A stretch of DNA of 64,000 nt from Photobacterium sanctipauli. Lineage in GTDB: Bacteria; Pseudomonadota; Gammaproteobacteria; Enterobacterales; Vibrionaceae. The notes beneath the pieces were generated by a model that was not told the DNA's origin, ran no database searches, and worked only from the letters and a program-made list of their open reading frames with translations. Below, piece after piece: positions 1 to 8,970 of this stretch. The translations under genes were made by a program, and so were the position numbers. Numbering within the stretch: position 1 is the stretch's first letter; every line of letters begins with the position of its first letter. Location: positions 1 to 64,000 of the forward strand of contig NZ_PYMA01000016.1 in assembly GCF_003026495.1 (NCBI RefSeq). Reading direction: 5' to 3'.

Positions 1-118
1 GTACACCACAGGATATTACAGCGAGATCAGGCCACATCAATATAACGGTGGCCTGACGCCAAATGAGTCAGAACGATTATTTTGGAATGACTCTAAAACC
101 GTGGCCAATTTCAGTTGA
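1..118 (+). pseudogene. IS3-family transposase (OrfB), C-terminal end, cut by window edge
   Basis: Frame 2 is open from the left edge to TGA at 116-118. It reads YYSEIRPHQYNGGLTPNESE and then ends in KTVANFS. The 'RPHQ-NGGLTPNE' pattern is the usual C-terminus of IS3-family DDE transposases, the recombinases that move the element. Only about 38 residues are visible, so it cannot be told whether the element is intact. The bases around 103-121 (GTGGCC...CCAC) look like the terminal inverted repeat, which puts the right end near 121. Confidence 0.75.
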
Positions 119-121
119 CCA
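100..121. mobile_element. Probable right terminal inverted repeat of the IS3-family element
   Basis: The transposase stop codon sits inside a GTGGCCAATTTCAGTTGACC-type end that finishes in CCA, in keeping with IS3-family elements ending in CA. The exact boundary is inferred because the left end is outside the window. Confidence 0.45.
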
Positions 122-935
122 CTTCAGAGATAGGAAAAATCCAACCTAGTGTTTATAAGATGATGAAAATATTATCTATTATGGGAGTGGACTTATACCC
201 CTTCATAAGGTCTTTAGACGTTGATGTTGAAGATAATGTCATTTATAAAGCACTTGAAAAACGTTACCAGTCATTCCATGCTGTAATATCAAATGCAAGT
301 TACTCCCCTCAGACAAAGCAAGAAGTACCAGTTAAGTGTTATCCATTATTAAGAGATGCTAATGATGGACAAGTTTTATCTGGGATTCATAATTTAGCAT
401 CGCACTTAAAAATAAATACCAAAATGCTAAATTTGGTGGATATGTATTTATACCAAATGACACATCGGATAAATGGGCGAAAATTCATCTCAGCCCATGA
501 TGAAATAGTAGGGCATACCTTGTCGTTCTTTTTCAATAATGATGAGTTTGACCAGTTTAAGCCGAATAAAGTTGATTTCACCAAAGCAATATCGTACTCA
601 GAAACTAAAGATTTTGTGTACTTTACAACGAGTACATTTGCCTTAGCAAGGATATTGCCATTGAGACAACACTTCGGGATCTAAAGTACATATGTGATAA
701 ACCCAATATTAAACGGATTGCTATGCTAATTATTAATCCAGATGTACTTGAAGCGAATAAGGCACTTGGTTACGACACCTTCAAGTACTCCGATGAGTGT
801 GATGAAGGCGCAAGCTTAGAGCTAAATGGGCGGTATTTTAATTACTGTGTAATGATCATTGATAAGCTCAAGTTGCTTAGTAATAAACATATTATTGATT
901 TTATGAAAAAAACGATGTCATCACAACAGATGTAA
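115..935 (+). pseudogene. Unknown protein gene, cut 5' by the IS and frameshifted
   Basis: The reading frame begins with TTG inside the IS end, so the natural start was probably lost to the insertion. It runs to a stop at 684. Frame 0 then takes over: from about 618 it reads NEYICLSKDIAIETTLRDLK and continues without a stop to 935. The two parts join smoothly if one T is added to the TTTT run near 611-615, giving roughly 270 residues. I do not recognise the family. It has no signal peptide or membrane segment, is rich in Lys/Asp/Tyr and looks like a soluble cytoplasmic protein. It is probably non-functional. Confidence 0.5.
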
Positions 936-1458
936 ACTAACTGACACATCGAATATGAAAATTATACTAGGTGAATAATTGTAAAATATCGCTTTTAATT
1001 TTCGAATTAGGCAACTAGTACATATATACAGTTTTGGTTGCTATCCTTTCTAATTTAGCCTAAGAGTATAATTTCACGCTTAATATTTTTGCTAAAGTTG
1101 ACATTAACCTTACATAAAGTGTGATTTTTATCTCAATAATTTATTCAAATGATGTGAGCATGAAATATATTTTGTGCTCATTGTTCTTTTGTTACAAGCA
1201 AAAAATAACATACCTTTGTTTTATAAAACAGCAGTTTAGCCCATGAATTATATAAGTGGTGCTTTAACTCTAATTATAAATTAGGCAGAAATTATATTGA
1301 ATAACGTATGGATGCTAATGAATTGGTATTCATAACACGGCAAAATTATCTACGAAACAGGGGGTTGTTGTTAATTTTAATTTAACTAAATCAGTGTCTT
1401 ATATTTAAAGCTTTTTATATTACGTACATAAACAGTAGCAAATGAAGCATTGTTTTTT
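936..1458. other. AT-rich intergenic region, no gene seen
   Basis: About 520 bases of strongly AT-rich sequence lie between the broken gene and the Xre-type regulator. No ORF with a ribosome-binding site was found on either strand. It is long enough to hold promoter elements for the regulator, but I cannot assign a specific site. Confidence 0.5.
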
Positions 1459-2231
1459 ATGGATATGAGGTTCGATGTGTTTGTTTTTTCCGACTTTATC
1501 AAGAATCGTCGTCTTCAAGAAGGACTGACTCAACAGGAGTTTGCTTTAAGGTTAAGCGAGGCTTCTCCAAAATTACATGGCGTTGATAATGTCACTCTTT
1601 CTCGATGGGAAAAAGATCAAATAACACCGACATTACGTCGGATGGTACAAATACTTGACGCTTTAGGAGAAGGCGTCATGGCCCGGTTGTTAAAAGCGAA
1701 GCTGCCAATGCGTAAGACTGTTGTAAATAACTTGCAGCGCCTTTGTTTGGTCAGTTTAATTTACCGGTTGAAAATGCGAATGCTTCTTGGGTTTCTGATA
1801 TGAGTGAAGCAGGTTCGATAGCATCTCGTTACCGAACCCAGCTTGAAACCCAGGTGCTTTGGGGATCGGGTGAAATACTATTATTGTCGCAGGCTAAAGT
1901 CGCAGTATTAGTCTTAAATGATGTACCAATGGCCTACATCGCCTATGCATTTGATAAGAATATACTGAGGGTATTACATGTTGCATATCGTGATCGTCAG
2001 AGTTTAATCAGTTTGCAGAGATATTTAGCAGAGTGTTTAGATAACAACTCTTCGGTGTTACATATATTTGCCAAGGTGCCAGATCCACCTTCCCGCTCGC
2101 TATTTTTAGCGCTAGGGGCATCAAATTGTACATATAAAGATTCGCTTTATATTGAGCGAGACGAGTTACTGGCAAATGTCATTAGTATTTTAGCCAGTAC
2201 CTCTAAATTAGAACAGCCTTGTAAAGTCTAA
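1459..2231 (+). pseudogene. Xre-family HTH regulator with C-terminal domain, frameshifted
   Basis: The first part (1459 to about 1735) encodes a helix-turn-helix of the Xre/Cro type: 'GLTQQEFALRL' followed by 'VTLSRWEKDQITPTLRRMVQIL', which is recognition-helix-like. The frame then runs into nonsense and stops at 1803. The -1 frame carries on from about 1732 as LAAPLFGQFNLPVENANASW and stays open to 2231, giving a C-terminal domain of about 165 residues of unknown function. One missing base near 1729-1740 explains this. Lying directly upstream of the pilus operon, it is a plausible regulator of it. The start is uncertain (TTG 1450, ATG 1459 or ATG 1465). If the frameshift is real, only the DNA-binding half would be made. 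Confidence 0.6.
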
Positions 2232-2288
2232 GTCTATTTTTTGTAGTCGGAGTGGCCGGCTACATGATGTAAAAAAGGAAATAATAAC

Positions 2289-2873
2289 ATGAAAAAGCAA
2301 GTATTGACCGCTGCTGTTGCAGCTGTCATGGGGTTTACTTTTGCTATGCCAGCAACAGCAAATGTATCGAGTGACTCTGCCCAAGCCAATATCTATTGGT
2401 CAGGTCAGATCCCGGGTGCCATTGTTGGTAATGGCATTGCTTTGGGGAGCCCAACGGGTGGCGATATTTCTTCAGGTAACCTTGAACCAAAAACGGATGG
2501 AACTTTTGTTTCGGACATTATTAATGTACGTGCGTTCGCAACCAAAGACGACGGTAATGGTGGCGAAGAACTAGATCCTGATACCTGGTATACAGGTGCT
2601 ATCGATTGGACGTTGACGAATGCTCAAGTCAACCTGACTACTTCTGGTGGTAATAGCACTGATGCATATAACTCTGATAACTTAGAATTTAAGATTAATG
2701 GCTCGCCTGTTGAGGAAGGAACCCCATATACAACGGCAGATGGTGATGCTCCCGATGCAAATATAACTGTTGGTTATACAGACCCTATCACAGGTGAAGT
2801 TTTCCCGAACGACACAGTTCGAGTTGATGTCACTCTATTTGCTGGCCCTGCTGGTGGTGCGCCAACCCCATAA
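2289..2873 (+). CDS. Probable major pilin of a CS1-type (alternative chaperone-usher) pilus
   Basis: The 194-residue product has a clear Sec signal peptide (MKKQ, hydrophobic core, cut near ATA-N at residue 25). The mature part is acidic, Gly/Thr/Asn-rich and beta-strand-like, and has no cysteine. A good ribosome-binding site (AAGGAA) lies 8-9 bases before the ATG. It heads the operon pilin, minor subunit, usher, chaperone, tip and is followed by a strong hairpin, as is usual for major pilins that must be made in excess. The family call rests mainly on this context; I did not recognise a diagnostic pilin motif. Confidence 0.6.
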   Translation: MKKQVLTAAVAAVMGFTFAMPATANVSSDSAQANIYWSGQIPGAIVGNGIALGSPTGGDISSGNLEPKTDGTFVSDIINVRAFATKDDGNGGEELDPDTWYTGAIDWTLTNAQVNLTTSGGNSTDAYNSDNLEFKINGSPVEEGTPYTTADGDAPDANITVGYTDPITGEVFPNDTVRVDVTLFAGPAGGAPTP

Positions 2874-2883
2874 ATTAATAAGC

Positions 2884-2915
2884 GACAACAAAGCTGCGTA
2901 AGTGGCTTTGTTGTC
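2884..2915 (+). terminator. Hairpin after the pilin gene (attenuator or mRNA stabiliser)
   Basis: A perfect 11-bp stem, GACAACAAAGC (2884-2894) with GCTTTGTTGTC (2905-2915), has a 10-base loop and is followed by AATTCTTT. It sits between the pilin gene and the rest of the operon. By analogy with other pilus operons it probably lets only part of the transcripts continue, or protects the pilin message. Confidence 0.75.
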
Positions 2916-2952
2916 AATTCTTTGCCTGTAATGAATTTGCTGAGTAGTAGTA

Positions 2953-3474
2953 ATGCGAAGAAGTATAGCGATGGTAATTATTCTTTTTGGGGGAGTGACG
3001 AACGGATTAATGGCAAAACAGATCCCGCATTTATTTAAGGTATCAACCTATATAGATAAAACGGATCTCTACCCTTATTCTTTGACGCTATTGGCTGAGC
3101 CATCATCGCTTTATTTAGAGTTTAATTCCCAATTGGGTCGTTTTGATGATGCGACTACTGAACTAATTGTAAATTCTAATATTCCTGAAGTAGAAAGTGC
3201 CGCTTTTACTTACCAAGTTACCCTTGTCACCAATGAATCTAATTGCCAGCGGTACAGTGAAACGGAACCCGTGCTTGTTAATGTGATGGACGTCTATCTA
3301 GACGGCCAAAGCATGCAAGAGGGGGTGGCATCTTCACGTCAGTACTTGGATGAAGTTGACGAAAGTGGTTTGCGTGTTGGTCGTAATGAAATTCTCCTTC
3401 GTAGTCAGCTAATTGAAGAACGTGCTTTAGGTTGCAGTGGCGAAATAATGTTAGAGGCCGAGTTGGCATTATGA
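2953..3474 (+). CDS. Small exported subunit of the pilus operon
   Basis: The 173-residue product has an N-terminal signal peptide (MRRSIAMVIILFGG...LMA). The mature domain looks beta-rich and contains two cysteines (near residues 98 and 161) that could form a disulfide in the periplasm. It lies between pilin and usher and overlaps the usher start by four bases (ATGA at 3471-3474), which implies translational coupling. It is probably a minor pilin or assembly factor. No clear ribosome-binding site precedes the ATG. Confidence 0.55.
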   Translation: MRRSIAMVIILFGGVTNGLMAKQIPHLFKVSTYIDKTDLYPYSLTLLAEPSSLYLEFNSQLGRFDDATTELIVNSNIPEVESAAFTYQVTLVTNESNCQRYSETEPVLVNVMDVYLDGQSMQEGVASSRQYLDEVDESGLRVGRNEILLRSQLIEERALGCSGEIMLEAELAL

Positions 3475-6254
3475 ACAGGTGGATAGTGTTGTTTTACTGT
3501 GTGCCATCGATAGTGCTAGCCCAAGTGCCGGATGGCTTTGAAGACTTATTTGCCGAAGAGGAAGTTCGTGCCCGCGTAAGCCTAAATGATCAAATATCAA
3601 TAACGGTACCCGCAACAATGGGCATGGGCTCTGCCACAATCATGGAACAGAGCAAAGCGGAATTGGTTCAGTTTCTTGAACGTAATTACGTGAGCCGAAA
3701 ACACTCAGGATCGATAGTTGCAGAGCTTATCACTGGAGTGAGTGACTCAATTCATTGCCCTGGACGACGCGCAACCTGTCAGGTAGCCGACAGCGGGCGT
3801 GGCGAGGTGCAGTATGTTGTGGTCAATGAGCAAAATACACTCCGTATTTTGGTGCCTGACTCGGCCATGGTGTCTGTACAAAATAACAAGCGTTATATTA
3901 ACCAAAGCCCAGGCCGGAATGCACTGGTCATGCACAACCGGCTTAGTATTAATGGTGGTTCAGAAGGCAATCCCCAAGCGTATTATCAGAACGAAGCGGT
4001 ATTGGGGATGTTCGGCGGCTACCTTCAGGCTGATCTGAATGCGACAACGGATGAAAATAATAGCGAAGGTGATTATGTCTACCTGGATGAGCTAGCAGGG
4101 CATTACTTAAACGAAAATCACCGCCTCAAGTTGGGTTTTACCTCAGAAAATGTTCCAAGGATATGGAATGGTACGGCTTTTCTAGATACCAGAGAAGATT
4201 TAAGCGTGCTTGAGGCAGCGGCTGGAACAACCAGAGAGCTTGAGTTTGTTAATGATGAGCAGCGACCAAGAATATATTTTTCAGTCGGCCAAGCTGGGCG
4301 ACTGTTTGTTCGACGTGAAGACGGTACACCAGTATTAGAACGTAACGTAACCGCCGGCCAACATTTTGTTTCTTATAACGATTTACCTTCGGGAATATCT
4401 ACTCTGACATTTGAAGTCAGAGCGGGTGAGCGGGTGCTGTATGAAGAAGTGCATAAAGTTTATAACACCCCCAGTACCCGAATGACAGCAGGCGATTGGG
4501 ATTATTTCGTTGCAGCAGGAAAGCTTTACGATCAAGAGGTTGTGCACAATGAGCTTCTAGCCCGAAATGTTGACGATTATCAGCATGACGCATTTAGTGA
4601 ATTTCGGGTAGCAACCCAGTTGAACGATGACTTCAAACTGGGTCTGGGGGTGTTTAACACTTCGCAAGATTATTTTGCCAAGGCAGCGCTGGCCTATCAG
4701 CCAACGAATGACATCTCTGTTGAGGCATTGTATGGGCAGTTTGGTGACGAAAGTTATTACCTTCAATCTACATTTCGGTTGTTCGGGCTTAATTTAAACG
4801 CGAGTCGATTTGCAGACCGAACTGATACGCCAGAAGAGATGACTTTTTCAAATTATCTGTTTGGTTATGGCTCAAACAGAGAGCTTAGCGCGAATTACGT
4901 GGTTCCGATTGGGCAAGGCCGCGCATATTTCAATTACTCGTACTTGGAAAGTGAGCTTTTGACAAGTGTGCTTATCGATAATGATGAAGAGCTGTTAACA
5001 GAATATGAGTCAGTGACTGCTGGATATACCTTCAGTGCTTGGCGACGTTCTACTGTCGATGTAAGCGCAATGTATACCAATGATAAAGATGATATTGGCA
5101 TCGAGCATGATGAGCTTACATTTAGATTGTCAGTATCAATACCACTGAGTCGTAGTGCTTATGCCTCATACAGTGTCAGTGCCGATGATGATCAGCACTT
5201 GCACCGTATTGCCGCGGGTAATTCATATACCTTGTCTCCTGATGCATCCGTGAATATGGAGGTTGGCGCGAGCTACGACAACCTTGAAGATCTCGAAGAT
5301 GACTTTGGTTTTGATGCCTCTGTGTCTGGTAATTATGACAATGATTACTTGACCAGCAGCGCTTTTGTTTATGGCGACGAAGATAACTTTAATGTCTCGG
5401 CGAACTTAAATTCAACCACAGTGGTGACATCGAACGGCGTATATCAGACGCGCGATAAGGCCGATGCTTACTTAGTGGTTGAAAACACCAGTGCGGCTAC
5501 AGCGGTCAGCATAGATGAAGGACAACGTGATTTTTTGACCGTGGCAAACCTCAAAGGCAATGGCCAACATGCCGGGCGTATATTGCTAGATAGCGATGAA
5601 GTGATTCATCCGCTAGAACGGTATCGAGAATACCAGGTGACATTAGACGAAGCCGCAAGTGACTATCACAACCTTGGTGACTCGAATGCGTCTGCCAGTA
5701 GTTACCCCGGAACACTCATTCGCCTGGATGTGGATATGCGAGAAATTAAGTCCTATATATCCACTTTTGATGATATCGAAGGTAACCCGGTTAATACGGT
5801 TGAATGCCGTGGGCAGGGGTGTGTGGATGTCGAAGTACTTGCAGAGGGGGTATTCAAATTCAGGGTCAGTGCTGGGATGCCGTTTGAGCTACGCACTAGC
5901 GCCCAGTGTTGTCTGATTCCATCGCCAGAAACGTTTTCAACTCAGAACCTTGGTCGTAATTTCTGTATGCCGGTATTTGATGAAGAACGAGATGGTCTTC
6001 GCCTTTCTCGAAGTGAAAGCGGTGCCTATTACTACTATGTCGGTGAGTTTATCGATGAAACTTTGATTAAGGCATATGAGCAGCGCTTGGAAGGGGAACC
6101 GATGACTTTTATACGTCGCACTGTCGGTGGAAGAACCTTCTTATTTATAGAAGCACCGGAACGTTTAGTTAATACCCAAAGGGAAGTCATTGTGGCCTTG
6201 GGCCAGTATGCATTGGAAGAAACGTTAGATACACCAACGTTTGTAACACGTTAA
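3471..6254 (+). CDS. Outer-membrane usher of a CS1/CFA-I-like pilus (CooC/TcfC type)
   Basis: The 927-residue product starts at the ATG coupled to the previous gene (the frame is open further upstream without a good start) and has a signal peptide ending at VLA-QVPDGFEDLF. An N-terminal domain is followed near residues 260-340 by a plug-like segment (VGQAGRLFVRREDGTPVLER, then DLPSGISTLTFEVR). A long series of alternating beta strands typical of a 24-stranded barrel follows, then a Cys-containing C-terminal domain (CRGQGC, QCCL). Ushers of this alternative class export subunits handed over by the periplasmic chaperone. The size matches CooC/CfaC-type ushers. The next gene is the chaperone. 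Confidence 0.8.
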   Translation: MNRWIVLFYCVPSIVLAQVPDGFEDLFAEEEVRARVSLNDQISITVPATMGMGSATIMEQSKAELVQFLERNYVSRKHSGSIVAELITGVSDSIHCPGRRATCQVADSGRGEVQYVVVNEQNTLRILVPDSAMVSVQNNKRYINQSPGRNALVMHNRLSINGGSEGNPQAYYQNEAVLGMFGGYLQADLNATTDENNSEGDYVYLDELAGHYLNENHRLKLGFTSENVPRIWNGTAFLDTREDLSVLEAAAGTTRELEFVNDEQRPRIYFSVGQAGRLFVRREDGTPVLERNVTAGQHFVSYNDLPSGISTLTFEVRAGERVLYEEVHKVYNTPSTRMTAGDWDYFVAAGKLYDQEVVHNELLARNVDDYQHDAFSEFRVATQLNDDFKLGLGVFNTSQDYFAKAALAYQPTNDISVEALYGQFGDESYYLQSTFRLFGLNLNASRFADRTDTPEEMTFSNYLFGYGSNRELSANYVVPIGQGRAYFNYSYLESELLTSVLIDNDEELLTEYESVTAGYTFSAWRRSTVDVSAMYTNDKDDIGIEHDELTFRLSVSIPLSRSAYASYSVSADDDQHLHRIAAGNSYTLSPDASVNMEVGASYDNLEDLEDDFGFDASVSGNYDNDYLTSSAFVYGDEDNFNVSANLNSTTVVTSNGVYQTRDKADAYLVVENTSAATAVSIDEGQRDFLTVANLKGNGQHAGRILLDSDEVIHPLERYREYQVTLDEAASDYHNLGDSNASASSYPGTLIRLDVDMREIKSYISTFDDIEGNPVNTVECRGQGCVDVEVLAEGVFKFRVSAGMPFELRTSAQCCLIPSPETFSTQNLGRNFCMPVFDEERDGLRLSRSESGAYYYYVGEFIDETLIKAYEQRLEGEPMTFIRRTVGGRTFLFIEAPERLVNTQREVIVALGQYALEETLDTPTFVTR

Positions 6255-6274
6255 GAGAAAGTAAGAGTAACACT

Positions 6275-7002
6275 ATGAATCGACACGATATAAATTTGAT
6301 AGGCTTTTGGACACTGTGTGTAGCTTTGCTATTAAACGCCTGGCAAGTAAGCGCTGCACCGACATTTCAGCTTGATACGTTGTTCCAAACCAGTAATGAA
6401 AACGGTAATGGCATTTTTACCCTAACTAATACCAACAATAAAAGTATTTTTGTTCAAGGCGAGGTGCTGCAAATAAAAACAGAAAAGGGAGAAATAAAAA
6501 AAGTGCCACTGAATAGAGATAACTTCATGATTTGGGATCTCGCAGTGAATCCATCCAAGTTACGCTTATTACCAGGAGAAGTAAGGGATGTGGCAGTAAA
6601 ATACCTTTGTCAAAGTAATTGTGACCGCAGCTCAGATCTGGTCTATCAAATTCGATTTTCACCAGTCAGCCCCCCCAAGCAGTTCAAAAGCAAGAGGTAT
6701 CGGTAAAATTTGGCATGGCGCCTTATTATGTCATCCCGGTAGAGCCGCAAAGTGTTAATTATGCATGGGATTTTGATGAAGCAAAGCAAACCGTCAAGGT
6801 TTATAACACGGGCAATACCTTCCTAAAAATTGAGTTTGATAACTGCAATGAATTCGCTAACACCAAAAACTGCCGTGGTTTATACCATGTACTAGCTGGT
6901 CGTTACTTGGAATTTAAGCTACCTAAAGGGCTGCAGGGTAACAACGTTCAAGTCACTGTCGCCAACCATAACCAGAGGTATGAGGATGAATTTACTCTGT
7001 AA
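6275..7002 (+). pseudogene. Pilus periplasmic chaperone, frameshifted at a C7 tract
   Basis: The first 143 codons encode a signal peptide (cut near SAA-PTFQLD) and an Ig-like chaperone N-domain with 'SKLRLLPGEVRDVAVKYLC'. The frame ends at 6706. The adjacent frame contains the rest (VQKQEVSVKFGMAPYYVIPV and so on, to 7002), including the C-terminal domain. The break is at seven C residues (6670-6676); eight would restore a single protein of about 242 residues. The product would fold subunits in the periplasm and is essential for assembly, so the operon is off in this sequence unless the tract varies or is misread. The C-tract could act as a phase-variation switch. Confidence 0.75.
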
Positions 7003-8086
7003 ACTGGGTTGCTTGTTGGCGGAGGGCGTTCTTTTGTCAACGACGGTTCAGGCAGCGACGTTGAATGGCACGCTTGAAGGCGGAACGTTACGCTGGCAAA
7101 ACGGCTATTTTGATGGTTCATATTTAACTCTGAGTAATTGGCAACCAGTGAATGGCTTGCAACCAACGAGTGAATGGGTGCCGGGCTCCTTTAAATCGCA
7201 GCCCAGTACCGAGATCACGTTAACAAACGGGAGTGACAGCGTCGTAACCCCTTTGGAGGTGGTTGGGCTTGATTATGGTTTGGGGCAAGCATCCAGTGTT
7301 TTTGCTAGCCGTGGTAGTCCGTCGTTTTCTGGGCCATCGACATGCGCTGTTTCAGAGCAACAAGCGACAACTGAACGGGTGGTTGGTGCCAATTGCATTG
7401 CGAGTGACAGCTATCAAACCGAATCGCAATCGGTGATGTATACGCCCTTTCAGTTTACGCGCCCAGTGCTTGACGCTGACAATGCAGCAATTGCACAGCA
7501 ATTTATGGATGAAGGGGTAGGCAGCGGGCTTTATTCCGGTACTGTGCATGTGAACCCCGCCTACTATTTTAAGTCGCCAACGGGTACTTGGACCTATCAC
7601 CAAGTGCTATCGGTGCCTATTACTGTCCGTATTCGCTATGAAGCCGCCAGGCTTGAAGGTATTGAGGTTGTCGGTACCGGTATTATGCCGGCGTTGGCCA
7701 ATGACCAAAATCAAACAGTGTCTGGCGAAGCCTATTACGACATCACAGCGTCTGGTTTTTTTACTCAAGGCTTGAAGCTGAGCTTTGAAGAAAAGTTTTA
7801 TGAAATGGAATGGTGCGGCAGTGAGCCCAACGCAGTTTGCGATAACCCCAGCGCTGACAAAACACTCCCCTACAGCGTTGATTGCATTTCATGTGGTGAC
7901 GAAAGCGGGCCGATAGTGTCGAACGGTGTTTTGCAGCCTGTCGATGGGGAGCTAATAGTGGGGAGCGGAAATACCACCAATGAAATTAGATTTAGGTTGA
8001 AAACCCATTATTTCGCTGGCGCTGATGACATTGAAACCGGCCAGTATGCAGGGGAATTCACCGTGTATTTTGAGGAGGCTTTATAA
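6980..8086 (+). CDS. CooD-like tip/adhesin subunit of the pilus
   Basis: The 368-residue product has a signal peptide (ending near VQA-ATLNG) and a two-part mature protein. Several cysteines are present (CAVSE, NCIAS, EWCG, VDCISCG). 'GEAYYDITASGF' followed by 'LKLSFEEKFYEMEW' lies in the C-terminal half. Its size and position after usher and chaperone match CooD/CfaE, the tip subunit that starts pilus assembly and binds receptors. It overlaps the end of the chaperone by 23 bases. An internal ATG at 6986 is an alternative start. Confidence 0.65.
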   Translation: MRMNLLCKLGCLLAEGVLLSTTVQAATLNGTLEGGTLRWQNGYFDGSYLTLSNWQPVNGLQPTSEWVPGSFKSQPSTEITLTNGSDSVVTPLEVVGLDYGLGQASSVFASRGSPSFSGPSTCAVSEQQATTERVVGANCIASDSYQTESQSVMYTPFQFTRPVLDADNAAIAQQFMDEGVGSGLYSGTVHVNPAYYFKSPTGTWTYHQVLSVPITVRIRYEAARLEGIEVVGTGIMPALANDQNQTVSGEAYYDITASGFFTQGLKLSFEEKFYEMEWCGSEPNAVCDNPSADKTLPYSVDCISCGDESGPIVSNGVLQPVDGELIVGSGNTTNEIRFRLKTHYFAGADDIETGQYAGEFTVYFEEAL

Positions 8087-8959
8087 GTGAAGGAAAAACT
8101 ATTTTTGGCCGCAATTTTGCTGGCCACCCCGGTGTTGGCTGACGAGGAAGAGCAAGTACTCCCTTGGATTTTAGAAAGCCGGATATATGCCGCCAACAAC
8201 CCTGCGTTTGGTATTGCCTTGTCAACAAATTATTGGGGGTTAGATTGGCATCTTGGGGGGTATCTTCCTGCGGATGATGCTGATAACCCTGATAGTGAGT
8301 TTGATGCCAAATTTGACTACGGCGTCGCTAAGTCGTTTGCGGTTACTGATGAGCTAAGTATGAGCCTAGGTATCGGTGCGCTGGAAACAGACATGTATGC
8401 CGATTATGGCTTGGATTTTGAAGTGACAAAATCGGTCAGTTTGCAAGCGGGTTACCGTTTCCACTTTGATGAAGATTTTGATAACCGTAATGAATACTAC
8501 TTGGGTTTTGCCTGGTTTCTTAATGCGCCTGCTGATGTCGTTGTGCCAGCACCGTTACCCGTGCCTGAGCCAATTTCCCCATCACAACCAGAAATTCGCA
8601 CTGAAGTGACGACGGTGAGCGTGCCGTTTGAGTTAGGTTCTAGCGAATTAATCGCTGCAAACAAGCTTGATGAGTTAACCCAGACAATTTCTACAGCAGA
8701 CAAAGTGTCACTCACCATCACAGGCCATGCAGATAATACCGGCTCGCCAGCGTTGAATGACCGACTCACCAAACAGCGAGCAGAAGTCGTTAAAGAATAT
8801 TTAATTCGCAACGGTCTATCGCCTGACTCGTTGGTTTCTATGGGAATGGGTACCCGCCATCCGATTGCAGACAATAACACTGAAGATGGGCGGGCAAAGA
8901 ATCGCCGTGTTGAGGTGCGCTTGGATGCAACGTTTATCGATAATGCTAACAACGAGTAG
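8087..8959 (+). CDS. OmpA-domain outer-membrane protein of the pilus operon
   Basis: The 290-residue product starts at GTG immediately after the tip-gene stop. A signal peptide (cut after VLA-DEEEQ) is followed by about 130 residues of alternating, aromatic-rich strands (probable small barrel), a Pro-rich linker (VVPAPLPVPEP) and a C-terminal OmpA/MotB peptidoglycan-binding domain near residues 180-285. The last contains 'ITGHADNTGS', 'RAEVVKEYL' and 'NRRVEVRL'. It probably anchors the assembly to the cell wall or stabilises the usher. An OmpA partner is not part of classical CS1 operons, so its role is inferred from gene order. Confidence 0.75.
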   Translation: MKEKLFLAAILLATPVLADEEEQVLPWILESRIYAANNPAFGIALSTNYWGLDWHLGGYLPADDADNPDSEFDAKFDYGVAKSFAVTDELSMSLGIGALETDMYADYGLDFEVTKSVSLQAGYRFHFDEDFDNRNEYYLGFAWFLNAPADVVVPAPLPVPEPISPSQPEIRTEVTTVSVPFELGSSELIAANKLDELTQTISTADKVSLTITGHADNTGSPALNDRLTKQRAEVVKEYLIRNGLSPDSLVSMGMGTRHPIADNNTEDGRAKNRRVEVRLDATFIDNANNE

Positions 8960-8970
8960 TAGGGTAAGCC

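Noticed and set aside
8497-8952. 151-residue minus-strand frame inside the OmpA-like gene
   Set aside because: It is the shadow of a clear OmpA-domain coding region; composition and lack of a ribosome-binding site argue against it.
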